Part shown: piece by piece, positions 1 to 11,160 of the stretch
How positions within the stretch are numbered: position 1 is the first letter of the stretch
How the letters are laid out: every line of letters starts with the position of its first letter
From: Epiperipatus broadwayi
Lineage: Eukaryota; Onychophora; Udeonychophora; Euonychophora; Peripatidae
Length of the DNA: 64,000 bases
Direction: 5' to 3'
Assembly (NCBI GenBank): GCA_028023455.1
Contig: JAQFVV010000186.1
Location: forward strand, 1,640,700-1,704,699
The notes under the pieces: generated by a model
Databases searched by the model: none
Told to the model about the DNA's origin: nothing
What the model saw: the letters and a program-made list of their open reading frames with translations, nothing else
Position numbers and translations under genes: made by a program

Positions 1-303
1 TTAACTTGTATATGTGCTATGATTATATACATTAAAGAAGCTAAAGTAACTATAATTAATTTAGAAATTAATTATCAGCTAGTTATTTGAATTCTTTATA
101 AATTTGCAAAAAAAAAAAAAAAGCGAAAAGTAAAAATTTAATTAAACCAAAATATATTAGAAATAATAGTATAGATATATACAAATACGTATATATTATA
201 CTATAATAAAATATCATATTGGCATATTTTCACTGAAAAAATTAACCATATTGAAAAGCATATGATTAATGAGGACATCATAGGTTTTTGTTTCTAGTTT
301 ATC
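1..303. other. AT-rich unassigned left flank
   Basis: Very AT-rich sequence with homopolymer runs (an A run near 107-122). I see no coding potential, repeat family or RNA gene. It ends at the left target duplication of the hAT element. Confidence 0.5.
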
Positions 304-311
304 CTCTAGTC

Positions 312-782
312 CAGGGGTGGGCAAATAGCGGCCTGAGGGCCACATGCAGCCCTCTAAGCATTTTTATGTGGCCTGCCAAGGCAATCAGAAAACTCCACCT
401 TGGACTGAATTTCCTTCCCGTTGCATCTCATATTTTCCACTAGGATGACTACATCAATACACATGTGCAGTATAGATACGATGTGCAGTGCTTTTCCAGT
501 TGATCTGATTAATTTCAATTTTGTCTTTGCATTAGCAAATATATACATTTCTAACTTCAGTGAAACCATGAACACTCCAAAAAAATGTAAAATCGGTAAT
601 GAATGTCATGTGTTTAATGAAGAATGGACAAACAAATATTTCTTTGGTAATACAGGGAATAAAGCAGTGTGTTTATTGTGTCATGAAAAAAAGATGCGAC
701 CCTTCACTTCCACAAAGTGGCCCCCGATGCGACTCTCCACCAACCTATGTGGCCCCCAAACCAAAACAATTGCCCACCCCTA
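312..782 (+). mobile_element. hAT-family DNA transposon, internally deleted
   Basis: A 471-bp element bounded by terminal inverted repeats: CAGGGGTGGGCAAA at the left and its complement TTGCCCACCCCTA at the right. The flanks carry an 8-bp target duplication, ctctagtc (304-311) against ctctagtt (783-790), 7 of 8 matching. A CAGGGGT-type terminus with an 8-bp duplication is the hallmark of hAT transposons. The subterminal text (gcggcctgagggccacatg and gtggcccccaaa) matches the style of hAT elements whose transposase has an N-terminal BED finger. Only the start of that transposase survives (see 568-702), so the copy is a deletion derivative that would need transposase from elsewhere to move. Confidence 0.9.
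568..702 (+). pseudogene. N-terminal BED-finger remnant of hAT transposase
   Basis: The ATG at 568 opens a frame reading MNTPKKCKIGNECHVFNEEW and then a NKYFF...AVCLLCHEKK stretch. A Trp, a paired Phe and a CxxC in this order are the front half of a BED zinc finger, as in the transposases related to GTF2IRD2 and ZBED proteins. BED fingers bind the transposon ends. The distal zinc ligands and the whole RNase H-like and dimerisation regions are missing: after the HEKK the frame runs straight into terminal sequence and stops at 796-798. The deletion junction lies near 690-705. In-frame Met codons upstream are not followed by conserved sequence, so 568 is the likely natural start. The remnant has no catalytic function. 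Confidence 0.75.
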
Positions 783-790
783 CTCTAGTT

Positions 791-1083
791 GTATCTAAAT
801 ATTCATTTACAGCCGTTAATTGGTTACAGATGGTTTTAAATATAGGACAAAAGAATACATTCTAAGCTTTTTTTTGAAACCTTTAACTGCTAAAAAAAAA
901 AAAAAAACTTTTATGTTCCAACTGGTTTTGAATTAGGTTATAAAATGGATGTCGTAATCACAATCTAATAATACCATTCTTTTATATATATGAAATCGAA
1001 TTGGAAATAAATTAAACTCTTTCTCGCTGTAATTCACCTTCTTTATCTCTGCAAATCATAAAGAGTAGCAACAGATAATCTAT
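791..1083. other. AT-rich spacer
   Basis: AT-rich spacer with a poly-A run near 891-906. Nothing recognisable. Confidence 0.4.
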
Positions 1084-1332
1084 TTATCATATAATCACCA
1101 CTTCATATGCATACACATGCTGTTAATAAGAGAAGCAACATCTCCACACAGTAGTGCCACCAATTGCAAGCCTTTGTAATCAATGAATGCAGGAAGATTT
1201 GTGCATAAAATCCCTATCTAGTGCCTACTCATCTAATATTCCCATATTAGTTTAGCGATTTTATGCACAAACCTTCCAGCATCCATTCATTATAAAGACT
1301 TGCATTTGGTGGTACTATTGTATGGAGATTTT
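1084..1332 (+). repeat. Palindromic foldback element, short copy (M1)
   Basis: A diverged short member of the foldback family. The leader (atcataatcaccacttcatatg) is followed by a left arm with cacagtagtgccacc, aatcaatgaatgcagg and gtgcataaaatc. The complementary right arm returns as gattttatgcac, catccattcatt, ggtggtactattgtatggag. The arms are about 100 bp each, meeting near 1235-1250 with almost no loop, so the central part found in M3, M4 and M6 is missing. No open frame belongs to it. It abuts a LINE 3' end on the right. Confidence 0.8.
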
Positions 1333-1715
1333 GGTACATAGATGGAAAAATGTGGGTGATTTAGTCTGCAAGATGTGTAAGGAAGGCATAGAAAATATTA
1401 GGCATCTGTTAATTGAATGTAAATGCCTGAAAGCAGAAAGAATGCAAACAATAAAGTTATGGAAGAACAAATATAAGGAAAGTGGGTTATTGATTTTTAT
1501 ATTGGGTTTGAGAAGAGATAAGGGGGATTTAAATATAAAAGTTATGGAGTTGACAAAGATTATGTTGTGAAAATGGAATGGAGCAGGATATGGGAAAACT
1601 TAGGTTAGAAAATGGAAAAAGAAGGTAAAGTGGCTAACAGGTTTCTCAGAGCATAGTTGCTGAATGATTTCTGACTCTATATAAGGAGACATCACAGTGC
1701 ATCACATCACATCAA
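1333..1715 (+). mobile_element. LINE 3'-end fragment with Cys/His knuckle
   Basis: The open frame to 1570 contains CKMCKEGIENIRHLLIECKC, the CxxC...HxxxxC knuckle found after the reverse transcriptase in many non-LTR retrotransposons. Its apparent start Met at 1322 lies in the foldback element, so the fragment is 5'-truncated. The 3' end carries gcatcacatcacatcaat, a CACAT-type tail that recurs near 12,737-12,758 after a similar stretch (acaggtttctcagagcatagttgctgaa here). The clade is not determined; no catalytic domain remains. Confidence 0.6.
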
Positions 1716-1856
1716 TACACATATTAGATCATCTATTCCTTACATTTTCATTGGCAATAGGCTTTGGTTTGCTAATAATATTTAAATTTCATAGAGGAAA
1801 TAACACTTAAGCCAAATGCAAATGTAGCATTAATAATTATGAAATCATAAAGGTGT

Positions 1857-1857
<1 letters not shown>

Positions 1858-1947
<90 letters not shown>

Positions 1948-1950
1948 TTT
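1858..1950. repeat. (CT)n microsatellite
   Basis: About 90 bp of CT dinucleotides, nearly pure, with one TTT interruption near 1933. Confidence 0.98.
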
Positions 1951-2852
1951 ATTGTGAATAAATTCACTTTCACCAATCATTATAAAAATAAATTATAAAA
2001 AATAGAAGGGACCATTTATTTCTTAAGCTTTTATTACTAATAAGTTTTGGTTTGCTAACAGTATTAAAACTCCAAAGTGGAAATATTTTTTTAATTCAGA
2101 TGTTATGATATCATGATCAATATATATATTAAAGATATTTATCTCCTTGTATTTTCTTTCAGTTAATACCTCTATCTAATATCTTAACTTATCATTTATT
2201 TTTATTTTTTCTAGCTATATGTATAAGACAGTTCTCTGCTCATTATTATGCTGCCTTTTCAACTCCATTAAGTTGAAAAAGATAATTATTTTAGTATCAT
2301 ATATCAGACAGACTAATCATCAAGGTTATATTTTACCACATTTTAAAAAAACTTTAACAAAACTATTTATCAAATTTTTTAAGATAAAAATAATTAGGGA
2401 TCAGTATTAAAAGAATATGATACCTTCTCAATTAGTAATTAAAATGTATTACAATCATTTATTTATTTTTATACTTAGAACACTCATCTGATCCAACCAG
2501 ATTAACCTGAATTTTTTATCCATTACCTAGGATTAACAAGATATTATTTACTTACTATAGTTGAATGGTTAGTTATCTAGTAGAAAGAAAAATCCTTGAT
2601 AGCTATAAGTGATAGATTAACATAATTACTAACAAAAATAATTATAGCATTGATGTTCAAGAATATTGTTAAAATAATTATTTTACTACGAGATGTATAG
2701 TGATATTTTTGCCACCAACTGCTTCTCAACAGATAAATATACAAATGATTGTAACTGAAGGGAAGCCAAATAGATTTATTCTGCTATTTAAGTGATAATT
2801 GTCCCAATCACTTTCATGTTATTTTTTTTTATTTTCCAATTATCAATCTAAT
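1951..2852. other. AT-rich unassigned stretch
   Basis: AT-rich sequence with only short chance ORFs (for example 2219-2410, low complexity and rich in Ile, Leu and Lys). I see no domain or repeat family. Confidence 0.4.
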
Positions 2853-2868
2853 TCATTTTTTTGTTATT

Positions 2869-3023
2869 AAACAGACAAAACTCTCCATACAATACTGCCA
2901 CCCTGTGCCAACCGGAGTAATCAATGGATCCAATGGTTGGCACAGGGTGGCACTACTGTATGGAGAGTTTTGCCTGTTTAATAACAGTTATGTGCTAGCA
3001 TAAGAGATGGTGGTTATGTGATA
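2869..3023 (-). repeat. Palindromic foldback element, minimal copy (M2), with target duplication
   Basis: A compact 155-bp copy in reverse orientation. The perfect-looking arms include aaaactctccatac, gccaccctgtgccaacc and their complements ggttggcacagggtggc and gtatggagagtttt, around a short loop at about 2918-2930. The asymmetric leader common to the family follows on the right and reads on the minus strand as acataaccaccatctcttatg. Flanks tcatttttttgttatt (2853-2868) and tcattttttggttgtt (3024-3039) look like a 16-bp target duplication with two mismatches. Confidence 0.8.
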
Positions 3024-3039
3024 TCATTTTTTGGTTGTT

Positions 3040-3810
3040 GATGAGTTTAAATAACCAAATTATTGGCTTCTCAATAGGTCATGTGATTTCCCAAGTATTA
3101 GAAATGATAGGATTTTAGATCAGCCAATTTAACTTTAAAATTTTCTCTTTCAATTTACTAGTTGTTATTTTTTTACGAATTACTTTAATTAACTTAATTA
3201 AGAGACACGTGTATTTGTCTTGGCATAATTTCTATTTTAAAAATGTTCATAATATATTAATAATACAGAAATATTCTTTTTTTGTTTATAATATATGTCT
3301 TACATAGCAATGTATCCCAGCAAAGAAATGGCTGGTTTTTTCTCTAAATTATTTGCAGTACTATTTCTGAATCAATGCACATCTTATCTAGCAACAAAAT
3401 TGGGATTATTTACCTCAAAAACTTTAAAACACTAGGTGTATGGATCATTATTATGACATGAAATGTGATAGTGTTCTGTGCCTTTGCTAATCTACTTTAA
3501 GTTGCTTCATGACATCATAAAATCTTCTTGTGAATCACAGTTTTACTACTAGACACATTCCAAATAGTTCAGGACTTATTAGCACATAACAGACTGTTAC
3601 AAATGATGTTAAAACTCATGATTCCAACAGACTAGCATGTTAAAATTTTATGTAATTAGTAGCTAAACTAAGTAGATGTATAAGACATGTATAAGTCAGA
3701 GATAGCCCTGCAGGCAGCTCTAATTATAGAGAGAGAGAGAATCAGTCACCTAAAAGTAATATCTTTGAGCAATATCATCATTTCATTTGAGATATCTAAT
3801 GAATTTAATA
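3040..3810. other. AT-rich unassigned stretch
   Basis: Contains a short GA run (about 3729-3740). No gene or repeat recognised. Confidence 0.4.
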
Positions 3811-3832
3811 ATACTTCTAAATCAATAAACAT

Positions 3833-4345
3833 CACATGACCACCACCTCTTACGCTTGTGTATAACTGTTGTTAAAACAGGCAAAACTCACTATATATAT
3901 TACCACACGCAGCAAGCTAGAGTAATCAATGGATTCCAGAAGGCTTCTGCATAAAATCCCCATCTAGTGCCTACTCATCCAATATCCCCAGATTAGTTTC
4001 TGGCTTATGGCCTTTGTCAGTGAGGAGCCTTGGATCTGAGAGCAATGGGATCAGATCTATATGACTATATAAGTAATGGGCTTGGATTTAAAACATTAAA
4101 GTGTTTTAAGTTTAAGACTCATAGTTTTGTAGTTAAATGGAGATAAAAGGTGATTGCTGGAGGGTTATATTAGATCCTAAGATCTAGGTGCAGTGCTCTC
4201 AGATCCAAGGCTCCTCACTGATGAAGGCCATAAGCCAGAAAATAGTCTGGGAATATTGGATGAGTAGGCACTAGATTGGAGATTTTATGCACAAGCCTTC
4301 TGGCATCCATTGATCACTCTAGCTTGCTGTGTGTGGCAATATATG
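3833..4345 (+). repeat. Palindromic foldback element, full-length copy (M3), left part
   Basis: Family leader (catgaccaccacctcttacg), then a left arm from aacaggcaaaactcactata through gcagcaagctagagtaatca, cccatctagtgcctactcat and cagtgaggagccttggatct to about 4046. The central part contains a TATATAAG box (4066-4073). The complementary right arm runs from about 4194 and breaks off at ggcaatatat (4345), where the 2.1-kb element begins. The missing end resumes at about 6499. Flanks 3811-3832 and 6524-6543 (atacttctaaatc... and atatttctaaatg...) form an imperfect duplication of about 20 bp around the whole composite. Confidence 0.85.
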
Positions 4346-6498
4346 TGTTGTAACGATATATAAATATGCCGTTACATTAATTTAAAATAAAAACTTTAAG
4401 TTCGCAAATAAAAATAAATTTATTAAAAACTAAAAGCTAAAAAAATTAAAGAGTTGTTCAATATATATATTGCACAGGTGCAAAACTTTACAAGTATTTT
4501 TTTTTTTTTTTGATAAAAAAAAAAAGAGTGTTTGAATGTATTTTTTATATATATATAAAAAAGTACAAGACGTAAACATAAAATATTTTTGTAAAAAGAT
4601 CTATATATTTTTTTGTAAATGGAAATGATTGTTTTATAAATTAATTGAAAAACAAACTAGCTCTTGGGCCTCTTATATAATTAAAAAGTCAGAGGATAAG
4701 ATATAGATAAGAGAATAAAAAGAATTAGCTTGACCAATGGAAGCACCAAGCCTCAGCTCGGACCCTAATGAAAATGATGGATTAGTGACGTTTTGTTTGT
4801 TGAATCCAGAATATGATTATAAAAGGAAAAATATTGAAATTAAGGACAGTTCCAGACAGTTGCAGCTTCATTGTTTTTTGAGAGGTGTGATAGGACACAC
4901 ATATCACCCTCTTTCTTTATTTTAAAGATGAAATGACTGTGATACTGGAATGGAACCAGCTAAGGCCACCACCAGAATATCAGACCGGTCTTCCAATGGG
5001 GACACTGTGGGAATTTGCCACCAAGAACCGTGACTCTTCTACTGTAAGCTATTGAACTAAAATTTTTTTACTAAAAGTAATTAAGAACTTTAAAGATTTG
5101 ATTAGCTAATCTAAATTTTAAAAAGGAACTTTTGTCTGACTTATGTTTCAAATTAATTATAAATATTTAATTTTTACATATTTGTTTGATAAAAAAAATC
5201 ATTTCCATTTTATTATTTTTTATTTGTATTAATATTTATTGTTTAAATTTTAAATGCATTAAATTTAAGTTGGGCATAGACGCTTGCATAGATTCATTCA
5301 CGTTTAATTACATTTTGTTTTCATATATGATTAAAATATATAGACATTCGGTAAATAATGAAATTTTACATTGAATATCTAAAATGTATTTAGTCAGATG
5401 TCTTGTTTAGTTATTGGTGTCAATGCGGCATCTTATGATGAATGCCATTGGGTTTCTAGTGAATTCCCTCTGCAATTACATCAATGACTTTATATTTTGA
5501 TCATGTATGTGTATGTTGAAATGTTTTTGAGCATGTAATCTGTGTAGTCAATCTATGTTCAACATTAAACAACAAACTTTTATAAAATCCATCTGTGTGA
5601 ATTTATATAAATGTTAAATTTAAGTTGGGCATTAGATTTGTAAAGTTATATTAATTAATTAGGGGAGGGTAATCTTAGGTTATTTGTTTAGTAGTTTGAT
5701 TAGGTCAATGGATTGGATATATTGGTGTAATTAGTAGATGTAGCATGAGGTTCGCTATGGGCAGGATCTCCATTATATGCTGCACATCTCTTTTTGCCTA
5801 TGGAAGGGAATAGTAAGATGGAGAAACGCAGTCCCTTCCTATGGAGTTTTTTTTTATTGTTCTTCTTGCCATACAGATGTAACATTCCTGTATTGGACAA
5901 GAGTCAATGTCTTCTCTAACCATGCTGTTCAGATGTACATTCCTAATGGTGTAGTATATATATATATTTGTGCTGTCATATTTCATGCTACATTGAATAT
6001 ATCAATGTATCAGATGGATTGACGCCGGTTTGACCGTAAACTTTTGGCCTAAGGTTAAATAAGGGATAGAATATTTTCTTTTCAAATGCAAATCTATGTA
6101 GTTTTTTCATACTTGACAATCTTAAAATAAATATAAATTTTATCTGTGTGGATGATTTAAAATCTTAAAATAATAATTTAAATCAAAAGCTAAATAATAA
6201 ATGTTATTCCTCAAATTTAAAATGATTATATATGTGTGTAAATAAATATTGTTTGTGTGTTAATTACTGGCAGTGGCTTTTATTTTTTTATATTTAAGAT
6301 ATCAATTAAAGATATATATATATATTATCTCTGCATCTCCACTGAGCTAGTGACATTGGGCTAACGATCGGAATCAAAATATTTTTTTTAAACTTATGTA
6401 TCTGCCTACTATATAAATTTTCTAGGTTCAAATGCCTAGTGGCACCCTGTATGACGGATACGGCAAGACTCTGGTTATTCCAGACCGTTATAATATAT
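4346..6498 (+). mobile_element. 2.1-kb TA-targeted repeat, copy N1, inserted in M3
   Basis: This block splits foldback M3 and is repeated in inverted orientation at 52,214-54,385. The left end reads ttgtaacgatat...cgttacatta; the right end reads ccgttataatatata. TTGTAACG against the complement of CCGTTATAA gives short imperfect terminal inverted repeats, and both copies sit in TA-rich target. Shared internal text includes ccagctaaggccaccaccag, a stretch near 5,700-5,800 (gattggatatattggtgtaa) and a 3' section with the B-box-like aggttcaaatgcc. Small ORFs (such as 4737-4925) are not preserved as one long frame between the copies. It could be a non-autonomous DNA transposon; I cannot name the superfamily. 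Confidence 0.7.
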
Positions 6499-6523
6499 AT
6501 ATAGTGAGTTTTACTTGTTTTAA
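6499..6523 (+). repeat. Foldback element M3, displaced right terminus
   Basis: The text tagtgagttttacttgttttaa is the missing end of M3. In the unsplit copy M4 the equivalent ggcaatatgtatagtgag is continuous, so the 2.1-kb element inserted after M3 was already in place. Confidence 0.8.
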
Positions 6524-6543
6524 ATATTTCTAAATGAATACAT

Positions 6544-8399
6544 ATTTCTGGATATACAAAATTCTTTACCACTGCTGTGAAATTAACTTTTTCAAATTGA
6601 GAAATTAAGCAAAGAAACAATAATAATACTTGAACATAAAATTATCTGTGACACTCTTCACAGCAAATTCCATCTATTCTTTATTGAGAATTTGGACTTA
6701 AAAATTATGAAAATGATTACATTGTGTAACAACATGTTTTCTAAGCAAATTTGATAACTGAATCCAAATGTGAGACTATATTTTTTTATCATATTTACTT
6801 TTCTTGTGACATCATATTTCTATAGTCATTATGTTTAATAATTAGATAAAAGGCAGTAATATAGTATAATTCAGCAAAAATGATTTTGTTAAATAAATAC
6901 AAATTATTACATGAAGAAAGAGCTGATAATATTGATAGAGCAACTTTCAAAATTAAAGAATAGATTTTTACCTATTCTTAAAATTCAACAAAATTGGACC
7001 TCTTTCCCCATAAATGCTATGATAAATCAATGATGGTAGGTTTAGATTTGAACACCTTGTGAACAAGTGATTCATCATTTATTCCTCAAAATCAATTTGA
7101 AAGTGATTTTACTTCAAAATTTATTTTCACAAATATAAATAAAATCTGTATGAAGTTTTGAAAAACAATGCACTGGTATATATTTAGAATAATAATTATG
7201 AGTAAATCAACATATGCTGCAGATAAGAGAAATATTAAAAACAATTTACATATTTATTCTAAGAATGTCTAATTTCACATCAAGATATGTGAAAAACTAA
7301 TAGATTGAATGCATATATTATCTATGTTGATAAGAAAGTGACTGTCTTTTGAATCAACGTGTTTTCTAGACTCATAATTTATCTATTCTGCTCAAAAATT
7401 GAAGCTGCAGTAGGACTTTTTGTTTAGAAAATTAAAAAAAATCCTCTATAAGTTAATAACATTTCTGTTTTAAATTTAATATCCCCCTCCATTTTTTCTG
7501 GTCCAAAATTTGGATAAAAATGCATCTTATATTTGAAATAATATGGTAGTTTAATCATTTCTCTATGTAACGTGTTTTTTTTTTAGAGACTACAATTCAG
7601 AAAATTTGGGGAGAGACCCAATCACCTTTTTAATGAGTCACATTTTATATTGTATTTACATTCTTGATAGACAAATTCTTCTGATTAATAAAATTAAGAT
7701 AAAGGAGTTAATTTTCTCAGTTCTTAAATCAGAGCATTGTGGGAAATAACACATCTAATTGAACATTGAGAAAAGTTGGTAGTTTCAAAAATATCTGTAA
7801 TAAGTGTTTTAAAATCTCCATTGAAATAATAGAAGAATCCTCATAATTTTTCTCAAGCAATATTCAATAAAATTTCATTTTTTGGACTCTCACTGGAACT
7901 TTTTTTGAAACATTTGATGGTATACTACAGTGAATATTTCATGAGAACACTTTTAGTAGGAAAAATTGTTACATCACTAAAGCTTCTATATTTTCCTGAG
8001 GTAATGTGTAGCAGAAAAATCAAATATTTTTTGTAAATGTCATGTATTTTTTTGAATAGATTTTAACAAAGATATATATATTTGAGGTATCAAATACTAA
8101 AAAGTATACCATTTGAAAACTCTCTTCGATATCTAAATTTTAAAAATATTTAATTGGCACAAAAATGCAGCAAAAACATTACTTTTAATATTAAATGAAA
8201 AAAAAATTATTTATTTATGAAGTTATATTAAGTACCAGCAACATCCTGTTTTCTAGCAAAAAGTATAACATGGATGGACTATAAATCTTCTAATTAATGT
8301 ATTTTCTTATGATTTTAAACACTCTTAACCATAAACATTACATATTATAAAATATACTTAGTAAAACTCAGTCTGAATGAGATTATGGCAAAGACTATG
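6544..8399. other. AT-rich unassigned stretch
   Basis: About 1.9 kb of AT-rich DNA without a convincing open frame or repeat family. Confidence 0.4.
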
Positions 8400-8413
8400 T
8401 AATGATAAATTAC

Positions 8414-8938
8414 ATGACCACCACCTCTCATGCTTGTGTATAACTGTTGTTAAAACAGGCAAAACTCACTATACATATTGCCTCACACAGCAAGCTAGAG
8501 TAATCAATGGTTGCCAGAAAGCTTGTGCATAGAATCCCCATCTAGTGCCTACTCATTCAATACCCCCAGACTAGTTTCTGGCTTGTGGCCTTCATCACCA
8601 AAATGTATGGGTACTGAACTGAGTTCAGACCCATATGACTATATAAGCTAATGGGCTTGGATTGAAAACATTAAGGTGTTTTCAGTTTAAGACTCATAGT
8701 TTTGTATTTAAATGGAGATAAAAGGTGGCTGCTGGATGGTTGCATTAGATCCTAAGATCTAGGTGCAGTGCTCTCAGATCCAAGGCTCCTCACTGACAAA
8801 GGCCACAAGTCAGAAATGAATCCGGGGATATTGGAGGAATAAGCACTAGATGGGGATTTTATGCACAAGCCTTCTGGCATCCATTGATTACTCTAGCTTG
8901 CTGTGTGTGGCAATATGTATAGTGAGTTTTGCCTGTTT
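8414..8938 (+). repeat. Palindromic foldback element, intact copy (M4) with exact target duplication
   Basis: The cleanest family member, 525 bp. An exact 14-bp duplication, taatgataaattac, flanks it at 8400-8413 and 8939-8952. It has an asymmetric leader of about 38 bp (atgaccaccacctctcatgc), a left arm of about 150 bp (8453-8600), a central unique region of about 190 bp with TATATAAG at 8640-8647, and a complementary right arm to the end (agtgagttttgcctgtttta). There is no ORF of note. The leader exists on one side only, so it is not a simple inverted-repeat MITE. A duplication this long is unusual for cut-and-paste elements and typical of target-primed reverse transcription. Confidence 0.88.
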
Positions 8939-8952
8939 TAATGATAAATTAC

Positions 8953-9425
8953 TGGCACACAGAGCTTTTAGTCTGAGAACATTTTTCAAGGTTGTTAACA
9001 TCACTTTTTCTCAATAAAACTATCACCCACCAGATAAAGAGTTTAAAAATATCAAGTAAGAGTTACAACCATGTCTCATACCCTTAAATCCCTAAAATAC
9101 ATTTCATAATCTTAGCATCATTGTAATTTTCACTTTTTTTGAAGAAATTACTCCCAAAAAATGTTTTGACATGTCTAGTTAAGAATCTTATTCTCCTTTC
9201 CTTATTTTAAAAAAGAATTCATAAATTCATACAGTTTTTTTTTTCAATCTTTCCAATAAAAATTCAAGCAATACAAATATTCTATGAATCAAATATCCAA
9301 AATTAAAGTTGTTGTTGTTTTAAAATATATTTATTAAACATAATAACATAGTAATATACAGTTAAACTTTATAAAAATTTTCATAGCATTCAGAATGAAA
9401 CTTGAAAAAGTCAATGTAGAGAAAA
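8953..9425. other. AT-rich stretch, possible 3' UTR of the adjacent LINE
   Basis: No ORF. A T run at about 9235-9245 could be the complement of the poly-A tail of the minus-strand LINE that ends near 9430, but I see no target duplication to confirm it. Confidence 0.3.
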
Positions 9426-9441
9426 GGGTATCTTAATAAGA

Positions 9442-10812
9442 TTAAAAAGAAAATAAAACTTTCACCCAAGTATCATCATGTAGACTCACAGGCGAAAGCA
9501 GAGAGTCTTGCTGCTTGACTTGATCAAGAAGCTTAATAAAAACACTTAGAGACGAGTCCTGAGAATGACCAAAGATGAGCCTGCAATGTGTCAACCATAA
9601 AGAAAATGTTATAAAGATAGATAATCTTATTGCTGCAAACAATCCCTTCTTAAGAGTGTTAGAAACAGAAAGAGCATTCCTAGGATCCAGAGAGACATTC
9701 GCAACAATAAAGTCCCTAATCGACTTAAGAGCAGGACAGATATAGAAAATATGGAGAATTGTCTCATTATATAATTTACACAACTGACACTGAGACGAAA
9801 TCCTAATGAAGCCTCTGCTGGTCACTAAAAAATAACTTGTTGGGAGTGCATTTAAATTTAGTTTAAATACAAAATCAACATGTCTTGCTTCAATGAAAAG
9901 AAGTTTCATTTTACGCAAGAGAACTTTATTTAAAACACCTAATGAAGTCAAAAGAGGAGTATAATGTGGAAATTTTAATTTATAAACATCCCAGAATGTC
10001 AATTTCCCATCAAGAACAACTTGAACCGAGGGTATCAACTTAATAACTGACTTCCATAAATCAGCAATCCAATAACTTGAAAATGGAGGTGGCGTATCTG
10101 TAGGATCAATAACCAAAGAAAGGGATAATTGAGCAAGCTTTAGACAAGTTACATGAAGAAAAGATATAGATCTCTGAAGATATAGAGTTGAGACCGAGTG
10201 CAAACCTAGACCATTTAAAAGCTTTGGCATTTGAATTTTAGCAATACTGATGGCTATGACCTTGTTTTTCCAAAATAATTTTGAACAAAGTGAATTTATA
10301 GCCCTCTCAAAATGCTTTGTTGGCCTAATAATTGGTAAATAATAACTAAGCCTTGAATATACCAAAGAGTTCAAGAGTGTAACCTTACCCATAAGCGAAA
10401 TATTTATATTAACAAGCGAGGCAACTATCCTTTTTGTTTTATCAAGAATAATATTTTGAATCTGCCTTGTAATTACTGAATGAGATAAAACTTTTGAAAA
10501 ACCAAGGAAAGACAGAAGCTTGGCTGTGAAAGTGGAAATAATTGATAAACCAGATTTAATTTTCCACATTGCGGATTTTGTAACATTAATATGAAGATTA
10601 AAAGTATTAGAAAAAGAGTCCAATATTTGCAACAAAGCCAGAAGAAAAGATTTATCAGGAAGAAAGACAGAGACATCATCAACATAAGAAATATGATGAA
10701 TAGTCTGTTTAAGAGCGGGGACATAGATACCAGGCAGTTTAGATTCTATCTGTAAAAGTAACGGATTTAAATATGTAATAAAACATAATGTGGCACTGAG
10801 AGATGTGGACAA
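9442..10812 (-). pseudogene. LINE reverse transcriptase, C-terminal two thirds
   Basis: A 456-residue open frame. The catalytic box YVDD is at residues 43-46 (HHISYVDDVSVFL). Upstream SLSATLCFITYLNPLL corresponds to the RT block normally read as QGCPLSPLLF, but the glycine-rich part is displaced by the frameshift. The thumb and connection include ISLMGKVTLLNSLVYSRLSY, then LFWKNK and a degenerate GGLGL. A Cys/His knuckle CQLCKLYNETILHIFYICP lies near residues 340-362. The frame runs uninterrupted to its stop, so decay is modest. The annotated Met is simply the first in frame, not a natural start. The protein would copy its own RNA at a nicked target; without an endonuclease domain this copy is inactive. 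Confidence 0.8.
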
Positions 10813-11150
10813 AAACCATCTGCAAGTTTACCATCCAATGAAGTAAAGATGGACCTGTTAAGTAGAAGATTGGCTATAATACGGACACAATCAAAGGCTG
10901 ATGTGAAGTCCAATTGAACGACCACAGGTTTTGATTTATTATGAAATTTTGATAAATGAAGATAAATATTATTTTGTATATGATCTTTAACAATAGATTC
11001 AATAGTCTTTATCAAAAAAAATAGGATGAATATTAGATAACAGAGAATATCAACCATATTACGAACTATTGGAGCTGTAAAAAATGAAAGATGAAGAAGG
11101 ACAAACCTGGGAATACCATGAATCCCAGGATGTATATTGTCTGGAAAAGA
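10767..11150 (-). pseudogene. LINE reverse transcriptase, fingers-palm fragment
   Basis: Contains VVVQLDFTSAFDCV, the RT motif with its catalytic Asp (LDFxxAFDxV). Upstream in frame is DNIHPGIHGIP followed by sequence that fits the RT region before this motif. The frame shifts near 10,830-10,860 into the long downstream ORF, and the last 20 or so residues read here are out of the true frame. It is the other half of the element at 9426-11160. Confidence 0.65.
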
Positions 11151-11160
11151 ATTTAATTAA

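Larger units (their letters stand above)
9426..11160 (-). mobile_element. Tx1/L1-like non-LTR retrotransposon, 5'-truncated
   Basis: A minus-strand LINE fragment carrying most of a reverse transcriptase and its C-terminal region in two frames. The 5' part (about 11,150 to 10,767) includes QLDFTSAFDCVRI, the RT block with the first catalytic Asp. The 3' part is the long ORF at 9442-10812. The frames change around 10,830-10,860. The endonuclease and the start of the RT are missing, as expected of a 5'-truncated LINE. Motif style (GKVTLLNSLVYSRLSYY, LFWKNK, LNGLGL, a late Cys/His knuckle) is that of the Tx1/L1 group. Confidence 0.75.

Noticed and set aside
5700-6022. Three overlapping small ORFs on both strands
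   Set aside because: They lie inside the 2.1-kb repeat, and the frames are not maintained as a unit in the other copy (only a partial 65-residue frame at 52756-52953).
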